A stretch of DNA of 64,000 nt, from contig PKUK01000008.1 of assembly GCA_002869535.1 (NCBI GenBank), positions 54,541-118,540 of the forward strand. Reading direction: 5' to 3'. A program made the position numbers and the translations under genes. Position 1 is the first letter of the stretch. The number at the start of each line of letters is the position of its first letter. The DNA is from Arcobacter sp. (GTDB lineage Bacteria > Campylobacterota > Campylobacteria > Campylobacterales > Arcobacteraceae). This document shows positions 52,842 to 61,530 of the stretch, one piece after another. The notes under the pieces are model-generated. The model was not told the origin of the DNA. It did not search any database and saw only the letters and a list, made by a program, of their open reading frames with translations.

Positions 52842-54755
52842 TTAAAGTGCTTTAGCTGTAATTCTGTTTAGTCTTTGTGCAAACTGCACTGCATCAGTAA
52901 TTTCCATACCTTCTGATAATTTCGCTTGGTCTAATAGTACCCATGATACATCTGCAATAAGTGCATCATCTGGACAACCGTTTAATTTTTTAACGATGTC
53001 ATGCTCTGGGTTGATTTCTAAGATTGGAGCGCCTTCTGGCATTGCTTGTCCCATTGCTTTCATCATTTGCATCATTTGAGCCATTTGTGCATCACCTGCA
53101 TCTTTTGTAACACAAGATGGTGATTCGCTTAATCTGTTAGTTACTCTTACTTCTTTAACAGCTTCACCTAAATTATCTTTGATTTTTTTAGTGATTGATT
53201 CAAATTTCTCTTCAACCTCTTTTTTCTCTTCTTCACTTTGCTCTACTTTTGGAGCTTCACAAGAAGTGATATCTTTAAATTCCCACTCTTTATAAGCTTG
53301 TAATCCTGGAGTGATAATCTCATCTATCTCTTTGTCATCACAAAGTAATACTTCAATATCATTTTTCTTATAAGCTTCAAGTAGTGGTGAGTTTTTCATT
53401 ACATTTTCATTTTCACCAATGATGTAGTAAATAGCTTTTTGCTCACTATCAGCTCTATCTTTATATGCTTCTAATGAAGTCATTTTTCCATCTTCAGTTT
53501 TTGTTGATTTATATCTAAGTAGTTCTAAGATAGCCTCTTTATTTGTGAAGTCTTGGTATGCACCCTCTTTTAAAGCTCTGTTATATTGAGCAACAAATTC
53601 AGCGTATTTTTCTTCATCTTTAGATAATTTTTTGATTTCACTTAGGATTTTTTTAACAGAACCTTGTTTGATGTTTGCCATTACTCTGTTTTCTTGTAAG
53701 ATTTCTCTTGAAACGTTTAATGGTAAATCTTCACTATCAATAATACCTCTTACAAATCTTAAGTAATTTGGTAATAGTTCTTTCTCTGAGTCTGTAATAA
53801 ATACTCTTTTAACATAAAGCTTAACACCTGGTTGATAATCAGCTCTATACATATCCATTGGAGCAATTGCAGGAATATAGAAAAGTGTTGTATATTCGTT
53901 TACACCTTCAACTCTTGTATGCATAGTAAGCATAGGATCTGTTGAGTCATGAGAGATAGATTTATAAAAATCATTGTACTCTTCTTTTTTGATTTTAGCT
54001 TTTGGTTGCATCCAAAGAGCTGTTGCTGCATTGATTTTTTCGTGTCTTTTTTCAGTTGTTTTTTTAGCTTCTTTTCCAGCTTTTTCATCTTCTTCACTTA
54101 ACTCTTCACTAACTTCTTCTGAATAGTTTAGGAAAATTGGATAAGCTATATGGTCAGAATATTTTTTTACAATATTTTCAATTCTAGGTTTGCTAGCGAA
54201 CTCTTCTGCTTCTTCATCTTTTAGTTTGATATAAATAACAGTTCCTGTTGATTCTTTTGTACAAGGAGCTAAATCAAACTCTCCAGTACCATCACTTGAC
54301 CATTTATATGCAGTCTCTTCACCTGCTTTTCTAGAGATAACATCAACATGTGAAGCTACCATAAATACAGAATAAAAACCAACACCAAATTGTCCAATAA
54401 GGTTTGAATCTTTTTTAGCATCACCAGTTAAAGCTTCAACAAATGACTTTGTTCCTGATTTTGCGATAGTACCAATAGAAGCGATTAAATCTTCATTATT
54501 CATACCTACACCATTATCTGAAATAGTTAATGATTTATCTGCTTCATCAAAAGAAACATTAATCTCACCAGCCCAATCTTCAGGTAGTACTGCTTTGATT
54601 GACTCATCTGTTAGTTTTAAGTAGTTTAATTTATCAATTGCATCACTTGCATTTGATACTAGTTCTCTTATAAAAATCTCTTTATTAGAATATAAAGAGT
54701 GTGTCATTAAATGTAATAATTGTCCAACTTCTGTTTGAAATTGATGTTTCGCCAT
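52842..54755 (-). CDS. htpG: Chaperone HtpG (Hsp90)
   Basis: A 637-residue ATP-dependent chaperone: QTEVGQLLHLMTHSLYSNKE, IRELVSNASDAIDKLNYL, ISDNGVGMNNEDL and GQFGVGFYSVFMVA of the GHKL ATPase domain, then the middle domain with the catalytic Arg region (RVFITDSEKELLP, LPLNVSREILQENRVM) and a dimerisation domain at the C-terminus. Length is normal. Expression is probably heat-controlled by HrcA, since a CIRCE element lies 82 bp upstream. Confidence 0.95.
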   Translation of the reverse strand: MAKHQFQTEVGQLLHLMTHSLYSNKEIFIRELVSNASDAIDKLNYLKLTDESIKAVLPEDWAGEINVSFDEADKSLTISDNGVGMNNEDLIASIGTIAKSGTKSFVEALTGDAKKDSNLIGQFGVGFYSVFMVASHVDVISRKAGEETAYKWSSDGTGEFDLAPCTKESTGTVIYIKLKDEEAEEFASKPRIENIVKKYSDHIAYPIFLNYSEEVSEELSEEDEKAGKEAKKTTEKRHEKINAATALWMQPKAKIKKEEYNDFYKSISHDSTDPMLTMHTRVEGVNEYTTLFYIPAIAPMDMYRADYQPGVKLYVKRVFITDSEKELLPNYLRFVRGIIDSEDLPLNVSREILQENRVMANIKQGSVKKILSEIKKLSKDEEKYAEFVAQYNRALKEGAYQDFTNKEAILELLRYKSTKTEDGKMTSLEAYKDRADSEQKAIYYIIGENENVMKNSPLLEAYKKNDIEVLLCDDKEIDEIITPGLQAYKEWEFKDITSCEAPKVEQSEEEKKEVEEKFESITKKIKDNLGEAVKEVRVTNRLSESPSCVTKDAGDAQMAQMMQMMKAMGQAMPEGAPILEINPEHDIVKKLNGCPDDALIADVSWVLLDQAKLSEGMEITDAVQFAQRLNRITAKAL

Positions 54756-54790
54756 GAATTTCTCCTATAATTTTTAGTTTTTGTAAGAGA

Positions 54791-54837
54791 AATTTTATCA
54801 AAACTTTATAAAAGGAAGCTAAAGTTTTGATAAAATT
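54791..54837 (-). promoter_or_regulatory. 17-bp inverted repeat in the htpG leader
   Basis: AATTTTATCAAAACTTT (54791-54807) pairs without mismatch with AAAGTTTTGATAAAATT (54821-54837); a 13-base spacer separates the arms. One arm touches the CIRCE arm. In htpG mRNA it would form a long, AU-rich hairpin near the 5' end that leaves the ribosome site free. Confidence 0.6.
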
Positions 54838-54863
54838 TAGCACTTTTAAGTCATAAGTGCTAA
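54837..54863. promoter_or_regulatory. CIRCE element (HrcA operator)
   Basis: TTAGCACTT-N9-AAGTGCTAA, differing from the consensus TTAGCACTC-N9-GAGTGCTAA only at the symmetric inner pair. It lies in the divergent region between htpG and ciaB, and HrcA binding could repress either or both. Confidence 0.85.
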
Positions 54864-54946
54864 ATTTACCTTTTATTATTACTTTTACTATTTTATTGTA
54901 TATAAAAATAATCATGGTAGAATTTTACTTTTAAAGGATAAACAAT

Positions 54947-56824
54947 ATGAATAAAGAACAATTTTTAGAAGATTCAAAAAAAATATATGAATACTTAAAC
55001 ACTCAAAAAGATGAAATAAATAAATTAGTATCTGCCTTAGAAGATAAACGGTATGAGGAGTTAACTCTAATTGATGATTTTGCAAAAAGTTTAAAGCTAA
55101 AAATGAGTGATGACTTAAGATTTGCACTAGTTACAAGAATAGTAAACTTACGAGATGATTCACTTGTTCAAGTATTAAAAAAATTAGATAAAGATGAAAA
55201 AGAAGTTATAGAGTTACAAGAAAAAGCATTTCTATTTGTAAAAGAGTTTTGGCATAACAAACACAAAAAAACAGTAGCATTTATAAAAGAAAACAATCTT
55301 TTAACTCCATTTTACCAAGCTATATTTCAAGGTGTTTATGATGTAGGAATAAAAATGTCATCATGGCAAAGCTCTTGGACTGCACATATTATAAATGGTA
55401 TAAATAAAGAACTACTAGCAAAATTTGATGGTGATGAGACAAAAGTTTTTGATTATCTTGAAACAAACTCTCTATTTGACTTAGGACATAATTCTATTAC
55501 TGCCGATAGGTCATACTCTGCACTAGTAAAAAAAGGCAATGGATATGAAAATCAAGCTTATATAAAAGCTTTCAAAAAACAAACAACAGAAGTAATTAAT
55601 GCCTTAGAAGATTTTGAAGAGAGTTTATTAGAGTGTGAGGATGATATTTTAGGTCACAAGTGGGATTATATTTTATATATCCAATCACTTATTTTAGCTT
55701 TTGCAGAAGATAATGAAAATTTATTAGTAGACAAATGGGCAAATGTAGATAGAGCATGGATGAAAATAAAATCACCTATTCAAATAGGACATCCACTTGA
55801 ATACTATGAAGACCACTTTAGAAAAGCAGTTGCCTTGGAGTGGGATATAAGATTTACAAATCCAGAATTTGCACAAAATGACCACAGAGTAAATAAAATA
55901 AAATCTGCTTTTGCAAATATTTTTTCTAGCTTTGAAGAGAACACTGCTTATAAGAACATCTATGATTTCTCATTAAAATCTCTTGACAAGGTTCAACTAT
56001 ATATTGGTCGACCTGCCATATTTTTTGGTGCTGAATTAAATGGACTATTTTCAGCTCAAGTTGTACCAAATGATGAAATAGTATCACGTGAAGAAGGTAA
56101 AAAGATATTTGCTTTTGCTGATGAGATTTTACAAACTAGTCGTGCTAAACCATTTTTACGTCTTAGTGCTGAAGTCTTTGGAAATGAGTTTTTAAATGAA
56201 GATAGAAAGTTTTTATTTAATGAAACATCATCTTGGCATCAAGTTTATGATATCACAACTATTGGACATGAGTATGGACATATTTTATGGTGCGATGATG
56301 AGACAGAATCAGTGATGAACAAAACAGGTAATTTTAAAAATATAGAAGAGTTCAAAGCAACTACTGGTGGGCTAGTTTCATTTTTCTTAGATGAAAACAA
56401 CGATGAAAAACACTTACAAAAACAAGTTTTAATCGATAGTGTTAAAAGAGCAGTTGGACTTATGGGTTGGATGGAAGTTGATGAAGTACAGCCTTACTAT
56501 TGTGAAGGATTGATTCACCTAAATGGTCTATTTGATTCACAAGTTTTATCTTGGGAAAATGAAAAGTTAAGTATTGATTTATCTGATGAAAAATATGAGA
56601 AACTAAAAACTTGGTATATAAGTACATATAGTGATTTAGCAAAACACTACTTAGATAAAAAAGATGCAACACAGTTTTTAAATAACTTTGCTAAAAAAGA
56701 TGGCAAATATTTTATGCCAATAGATGAAAATATAAATGACTTTGTAAAATACTACTTTGCAAGATATAAAGATATCGGTCAAGAGTTAGATACAAGTGAT
56801 AAAAAAAGCAACTACATAAAATAA
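54947..56824 (+). CDS. ciaB: Invasion antigen CiaB-like protein with an HEXXH site
   Basis: A 625-residue protein matching CiaB of Campylobacter/Arcobacter: LGHNSITADRSYSALVKKGN (about 181-200), WANVDRAWMKIKSPIQIGHP and LEYYEDHFRKAVALEWDIRF are the parts I recognise. A zinc-peptidase-like site TIGHEYGHILW (His near 440 and 444) is followed 25-30 residues later by EEFKATTGG, which could supply the third Glu ligand. CiaB is reported as a secreted invasion factor in C. jejuni; the motif suggests a peptidase of the gluzincin type. No signal peptide. Start behind AAAGGATAA. Confidence 0.75.
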   Translation: MNKEQFLEDSKKIYEYLNTQKDEINKLVSALEDKRYEELTLIDDFAKSLKLKMSDDLRFALVTRIVNLRDDSLVQVLKKLDKDEKEVIELQEKAFLFVKEFWHNKHKKTVAFIKENNLLTPFYQAIFQGVYDVGIKMSSWQSSWTAHIINGINKELLAKFDGDETKVFDYLETNSLFDLGHNSITADRSYSALVKKGNGYENQAYIKAFKKQTTEVINALEDFEESLLECEDDILGHKWDYILYIQSLILAFAEDNENLLVDKWANVDRAWMKIKSPIQIGHPLEYYEDHFRKAVALEWDIRFTNPEFAQNDHRVNKIKSAFANIFSSFEENTAYKNIYDFSLKSLDKVQLYIGRPAIFFGAELNGLFSAQVVPNDEIVSREEGKKIFAFADEILQTSRAKPFLRLSAEVFGNEFLNEDRKFLFNETSSWHQVYDITTIGHEYGHILWCDDETESVMNKTGNFKNIEEFKATTGGLVSFFLDENNDEKHLQKQVLIDSVKRAVGLMGWMEVDEVQPYYCEGLIHLNGLFDSQVLSWENEKLSIDLSDEKYEKLKTWYISTYSDLAKHYLDKKDATQFLNNFAKKDGKYFMPIDENINDFVKYYFARYKDIGQELDTSDKKSNYIK

Positions 56825-56844
56825 GAGAGTCCAACTCTCTTATT
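56820..56844 (+). terminator. Terminator of ciaB
   Basis: AATAAGAGAGT / ACTCTCTTATT, 11-bp perfect stem, CCA loop, overlapping the stop codon. Confidence 0.75.
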
Positions 56845-56901
56845 TACCCTACGAAAAGACAAATTTACTAGATATAATATTCTATATTAAAAGGATATTT
56901 T

Positions 56902-58314
56902 ATGAAAGTATTACTCACAGGTTCCACTGGATATATTGGAAGAAGATTAAAACATAGACTCATTCAAGATGAAAATATTGATTTAAGATTATTAGTAAGA
57001 GATAAGAAGTCTATCTCTTCTAAAATAATCGAAAAAGTTGAAGTTTTTGAAGGTGATACTTTTCATAAAGAGAGTTTAGAAAAAGCACTAAAAGATGTGG
57101 ATATTGCCTTTTATTTAATACACTCACTAAATAGAAAAGACTATAAAAACCTTGATAAAATTTCTGCTCAAAACTTCTTGGATATGGCAATATCATCTGG
57201 TGTAAAAAAAGTGATATATCTAGGAGGACTTGGTGTTAAAAATGAACATACAAGTGAACATCTTTTAAGTCGTTTAGAAACTGGTGAGATATTAAGCTCA
57301 AGTGACAAGATTCAAACTATCTGGATAAGAGCTGGGGTTATTATTGGTTCTGGAAGTACAAGTTTTGAGATAATAAGAAATCTAACTGAAAAACTTCCTA
57401 TCATGACAACACCCAAATGGGTAAATACAAAAGCACAGCCAATCGCAGTTGATGATGTACTTTCTTATCTTTATTAATCCATATACCTAGAAGAGAAAAA
57501 AAACCTTATTGTAGATATAGGAGCAGAGCAATTAACATATAAACAAATGATGGAGAAAACTGCTCTTGCTTTAGGATTGAAAAGATATATTATTCCCTTG
57601 CCTTTTTTATCTATAAGATTATCATCTTATTGGCTAAATCTTTTTACTCCTGTTCCTTATGGTGTAGCAAAGGCTTTAATTGAAGGACTAAAATCTGAAG
57701 TTGTAATACAAAATGAAAATGCAAAGAAATATTTTCCACATATAAAACCAATGTCTTATATAGATGCAGTAAAAAAAGCAGTAAAAGAGATACAAAACAA
57801 CCAAGTCATAAGTAGATGGAGTGATAGATATGGAAAAGCTTGGGATAAAGACCATACAAAAGAGATAGCAGATGCAGTTTTTGTAGATAGAAGAGTTGAA
57901 GATATATCACAATATTCACAAGAAAACATATACAAATCTTTTATTAGTGTTGGTGGTGATTTTGGATGGTTTGATTATGATTTTTTATGGAAAATAAGAG
58001 GGGTGATTGATAAAATAATTGGTGGTGTAGGACTAAAAAGAGGAAGACGTGATCAATTTAATCTAAGGGTTGGAGATAGTTTGGACTTTTGGAAAGTAAT
58101 TGATGTACAAGAGAATAAAAGACTTTTATTATTTGCTCAAATGAAGCTACCAGGAACTGCTTGGCTTGAGTTTAAAATAGATGGAGATAAACTTATCCAA
58201 TCAGCTTATTTTTATCCTAAAGGGGTTTGGGGAAGACTCTATTGGTATATTTTAATACCAGTTCACTATTTTGTTTTTAATAATATGATTAGAAGTATTA
58301 TCAAAAAAGCTTAA
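56902..58314 (+). pseudogene. NAD(P)-binding epimerase-like / DUF2867 protein, cut by an in-frame TAA
   Basis: The frame of 470 codons encodes an N-terminal Rossmann domain (LLTGSTGYIGRRLKHRLI, GxxGxxG at about 7-13) and a C-terminal DUF2867 domain (GGDFGWFDYDFLWKIRG, RDQFNLRVGDSLDFWKV, PGTAWLEFKI), the layout of the YbjT-like SDR family. A TAA at 57475-57477 follows VDDVLSYLY; the frame continues with SIYLEEKKNLIVDIG. A single change, for example GAA to TAA, accounts for it. The first piece could still fold as a Rossmann domain but lacks its partner domain. Confidence 0.82.
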
Positions 58315-58323
58315 TGCTTTTTT
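58303..58323. terminator. Bidirectional terminator
   Basis: AAAAAAGC-TTAAT-GCTTTTTT between the convergent epimerase-like and EAL genes, overlapping both 3' ends. Confidence 0.7.
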
Positions 58324-59432
58324 TCTAAGGATTCTGGTTTACCAAAATAGTAACCTTGTGAGTAGTCAACACCTATTTCGTTTAGTAGATTAAAGATAGT
58401 CTCATTTTCAACATATTCTGCAATAGTTAAGATTTTTTGTTTTTTAGCAAATGAAACTATTGTTTCAATAATATTTTTACTATAGTCATCTTTTTCAATA
58501 TTTTTCACTAAAGAGCCATCTATCTTTAGAATATCAGGTTCAAAGTCAAGCAACCTTTCAAAGTTAGAGTATCCTGCTCCAAAATCATCAATTGCAATCA
58601 TTACACCTCTTTTTTTTACCTTTTTAATAAAAAGTTTTATACTTCTAAAGTCTTTTACATTTTCATCTTCAAGTAACTCAAAAACTATTCTATTATTTTG
58701 TTCTTTATATTTATCAAGTAAATCAAATATCTCTTCTCTTGTTTGCTCTTTTTCTATGTCTAGTGCAGATAAATTTATAGATAGTTTTGTATTTACAAAA
58801 TCTAACATCTTAAATGAGTTTTCTAAAACTCTACTAGTGATTTTATTATAATAGTTACCTTTTTTAGAAACATTTAAAAAGTCAAAAGGAGAGATAACAT
58901 CTCCAGCTTCATTGATCAATCTAACCAAAGACTCATATTTTTCTATCTCTTTTGTTTTGTTATTAATAATTGGTTGAAAATAAGAGACTATTTTGTAGTT
59001 GTCAAGGGCTATCTTAACCATCTTTATAATTTCAAAATTCTTTTTTGCTTCTAAGTTGATTTTTATAGATGAATCATTTGAATAGTTTATTATCTTATTC
59101 TTTGTTATTGCAACTTCTAGACCAGCTTTTGCATCTTCATAAAGACTGAATTTTCCACATGAATAACTAAGAATTATATTTAAATCATACTCTATGCCAT
59201 CTATTTCTAAAATAGAATCTGTAACATTTTTTACAAAATCTTCAAGATAATCATGTAACTTAATTTCTAATTTTTCAAAACTTCTATAATCAGTTAAAAG
59301 TGCATATTTCCCATCACCTAAAGTATACACATCTTCAAAAATAAATGAAGCAGGCAAATAGGATACTAAGTTTGAGGCAAAGGTTTTTTCAACTTGATCA
59401 ACTTTTACTATATTATAAAACTTTTCTAACAT
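58311..59432 (-). CDS. EAL-domain c-di-GMP phosphodiesterase, C-terminal part of a split regulator
   Basis: A 373-residue piece. The first 120 residues are a degenerate GGDEF domain (FEDVYTLGDGKYALLTDY). The EAL domain has YESLVRL (EAL is ESL), KLSINLSALDIE, RIVFELLEDENV, IAIDDFGAGYSNFERLL (DDFG metal site), EPDILKIDGSLVKNI and AEYVENE, so it should hydrolyse c-di-GMP. The frame is open upstream of this ATG for 11 more codons, up to a TAA at 59466-59468 that separates it from the REC-PAS gene. The added residues (LLILVQIQEFD) form the first GGDEF strand, so both genes were once one. Confidence 0.83.
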   Translation of the reverse strand: MLEKFYNIVKVDQVEKTFASNLVSYLPASFIFEDVYTLGDGKYALLTDYRSFEKLEIKLHDYLEDFVKNVTDSILEIDGIEYDLNIILSYSCGKFSLYEDAKAGLEVAITKNKIINYSNDSSIKINLEAKKNFEIIKMVKIALDNYKIVSYFQPIINNKTKEIEKYESLVRLINEAGDVISPFDFLNVSKKGNYYNKITSRVLENSFKMLDFVNTKLSINLSALDIEKEQTREEIFDLLDKYKEQNNRIVFELLEDENVKDFRSIKLFIKKVKKRGVMIAIDDFGAGYSNFERLLDFEPDILKIDGSLVKNIEKDDYSKNIIETIVSFAKKQKILTIAEYVENETIFNLLNEIGVDYSQGYYFGKPESLEKKH

Positions 59433-59465
59433 ATCAAACTCTTGAATTTGTACTAAAATAAGCAG

Positions 59466-60299
59466 TTATAATTTATTTAATTCTATTTTATTAAGTAAGT
59501 GTTTTTTATCATCTAAAATAAGATTTAAACTATCTCTAAAAGCAATAAATTCAACAATATTTCCATCTATATCAAAAAGAGGTTTTATAGTAGCCTTCAT
59601 ATAATAAATTTTGCCTGTTTTTGAGACGTTTTTTATTATGCCATGCCACTCTTTTTTCTCTACTTTTATTGTGCGCCACATATCTTTATAAAATTCATCT
59701 GGATTATCTTTATATTTAAGAATGTTGTGACTTTTACCAATGAGTTCTGCTCTGTTATATCCAGTGATATTACAAAACTTATCATTTACATATGTAATAT
59801 TCCCATCAATGTCAGTCTTTGAGATGATAGTACTATTATCAACGATATCAACATATTGGTTTAAAAAGTTGATATTATTTGATAACTGAGATTTACAATT
59901 AAATTTATCTGTGATTTTTTCTATTACTGAGTTAAATTGCACTAAGTCTATTGGCTTAAAGATATATCCATCTACTTCTAATTTCATACTTTCTAATAAA
60001 TACTCATGATTATCAAACTCTGAGAAAAATACAATAAGAACATCTTCATTCTTTTCTTTTATTTTTTTAACAAGTTCTATTCCCTCATTATTAGATATAT
60101 TTATATCTATAAGTATAAAATCAAAATGACTTTTTTCAAGGTTTAAAGAGGCATCAGCACTACTAGTTGAGACCACTATATTTTCAAAATAATTTTTTAG
60201 TATTTCTAATGCAGATTCAATATAATTATCATCACTATCAATATATAAAACTTTTATCTTTTTTAACTGATAGGAAGTTTCAATTATTTTAGAAAACAC
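59466..60299 (-). CDS. Response regulator REC-PAS protein, N-terminal part of a split regulator
   Basis: A 277-residue protein with GTG start behind GGGG. Residues 15-130 are a receiver domain (VLYIDSDDNYIESALEIL, FDFILIDINISNNEGIELV with the phospho-Asp, VFFSEF, and DGYIFKPID with the Lys-Pro). A PAS domain follows (ISKTDIDGNITYVNDKFCNI, TGYNRAELIGKSHNIL). It ends NKIELNKL at a TAA, after which the frame runs directly into the GGDEF-EAL gene. A complete regulator would be about 660 residues, REC-PAS-GGDEF-EAL. Alone, the piece has no output domain. Confidence 0.82.
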   Translation of the reverse strand: MFSKIIETSYQLKKIKVLYIDSDDNYIESALEILKNYFENIVVSTSSADASLNLEKSHFDFILIDINISNNEGIELVKKIKEKNEDVLIVFFSEFDNHEYLLESMKLEVDGYIFKPIDLVQFNSVIEKITDKFNCKSQLSNNINFLNQYVDIVDNSTIISKTDIDGNITYVNDKFCNITGYNRAELIGKSHNILKYKDNPDEFYKDMWRTIKVEKKEWHGIIKNVSKTGKIYYMKATIKPLFDIDGNIVEFIAFRDSLNLILDDKKHLLNKIELNKL

Positions 60300-60329
60300 T
60301 ATAACCCCACTTTTACATTATCTTACTAT

Positions 60330-60363
60330 AGATAGTAATAAATAAAGTTATTTATTACTATCT
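60330..60363. repeat. 16-bp inverted repeat upstream of the REC-PAS gene
   Basis: AGATAGTAATAAATAA / TTATTTATTACTATCT, perfect, separated by AG. Lies 30 bp before the GTG start and 62 bp after the preceding gene; neither side has a T-run, so an operator or leader hairpin is as likely as a terminator. Confidence 0.6.
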
Positions 60364-60425
60364 AATTTCAAAAAAACTTATATTATTTTTTATTTTGACA
60401 TAAAACATCTTAAACTATTGATAGT

Positions 60426-60944
60426 TTAATACTTCCCTAACACTAACTCCTTTGTTGCTAAAATATTATTATTTGTATCAACAATTGAGATTTCTACTGT
60501 ATAAGTATTTCCTTTACCTCCAGAACATGGTGCTAAGTATGCCCCTTCTGTTTTATTGAATCTTGTACCTGTATGTGCACTTACTACTTCAAAGCCCTCA
60601 TCCAAATCAAATGTTTCTCCTATTTGTGGAGAAATTTCTACACTAGAAGTCTCAGGTTCAATTTTATAAGATAAAATACCATGCCCTCCATTATCCATTT
60701 TTACAAATGTCTTATCATTGAACTTCATAATAACTTTATTTGCCCCAACAGGTAGATTTTCAATATATAAACCTGGAGTACTACCAGCTTCTATATTATA
60801 ATCAGAGCAAACTTCATCAATAGGAACAACTTTCCCATTCCATTTTTCATCTACAAAAGAGACGTCAATATCTGATGCCATTAAAGATGTTGTAAACATA
60901 AGTGAAGCAACAGCTGCACTTACAAAATAAGAAACTATTTTCAT
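60426..60944 (-). CDS. Periplasmic protein of unknown function, possibly PEBP-like
   Basis: A 172-residue protein with a signal peptide (FVSAAVASLMFTTSLMASD). The mature part is beta-rich: PGLYIENLPVGANKVIMKFN, GGHGILSYKIEP and YLAPCSGGKGNTYTVEISIV. The last segment resembles the GPCPP-G-H-x-Y block of YbhB/YbcL (PEBP) proteins, with the catalytic-site residues altered. A Cys pair (EVCSD, APCSG) may be disulfide-linked. Clear AAGGAG before the start. Assignment is tentative. Confidence 0.55.
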   Translation of the reverse strand: MKIVSYFVSAAVASLMFTTSLMASDIDVSFVDEKWNGKVVPIDEVCSDYNIEAGSTPGLYIENLPVGANKVIMKFNDKTFVKMDNGGHGILSYKIEPETSSVEISPQIGETFDLDEGFEVVSAHTGTRFNKTEGAYLAPCSGGKGNTYTVEISIVDTNNNILATKELVLGKY

Positions 60945-61035
60945 GTAAACTCCTTAAAATATTTATTAAAATTATATCACAGATTTTTATTTAAGATTTA
61001 TTTTGTAAGATTAGTTTTTATAAAAAAGGTAAATA

Positions 61036-61491
61036 ATGAATTACACAATAACAGAAGGTCAATTTGGACAAAGACCAAATGTAGACTTGCCAAATCCCAA
61101 GGTTTTAGAGAGCTTAGGAGAAGAAGGCATGAGAGAGATGATAAACAATCACTATGAGCTATTAGTTGAAACCCAAATAAAGGGATTGTTCCCTCCAACA
61201 AAAGAGGGTTTAGATGCTGCAAAAAGACATGCAGCTGATTTTTTCATACAAATTTGTGGAGGACCTAGATATTTTGATAAATCAAGGGGAGCACCAAGAA
61301 TGGTAGCTAGACATTCACCTTTTAGAATTGATTCAAAAGCTAGAATTATTTGGCTTGAAAATTTTGCAAAAGCAATAGAAGAAACAAATTTAGATGAAGA
61401 GTTAAAAAAATCATTTTGGAACTATATTGATATTTTTTCTATTTGGATGGTAAACTCTAGTGACACACCACAAGGTGTATTTAAAGTATAG
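61036..61491 (+). CDS. Truncated-haemoglobin-like globin
   Basis: A 151-residue protein. HAADFFIQICGGPRYFDKSRG (about 70-90) and APRMVARHSPFRIDSKAR with the proximal His, then WLENFAKAIEE follow the truncated haemoglobin group II pattern (YG-PxxF, M-x-RH-xPF). The N-terminal 35 residues extend beyond the minimal fold. Relatives bind O2 or NO; in Campylobacter the trHb proteins respond to NO stress. A ribosome site AAAAAGG precedes the ATG. Confidence 0.8.
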   Translation: MNYTITEGQFGQRPNVDLPNPKVLESLGEEGMREMINNHYELLVETQIKGLFPPTKEGLDAAKRHAADFFIQICGGPRYFDKSRGAPRMVARHSPFRIDSKARIIWLENFAKAIEETNLDEELKKSFWNYIDIFSIWMVNSSDTPQGVFKV

Positions 61492-61493
61492 TT

Positions 61494-61530
61494 TTTATGC
61501 TTTGCTATTTCCCTATAGCTAAAGCATAAA
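61494..61530. terminator. Possible bidirectional terminator
   Basis: TTTATGCTTTGCTAT pairs with ATAGC-T-AAAGCATAAA (15 pairs, one bulge) between the globin gene and the original 3' end of the nitroreductase gene. Confidence 0.45.

Noticed and set aside
60998-61222. Antisense frame under the globin gene
   Set aside because: Opposite strand has a clear family match; this frame has no recognisable content.
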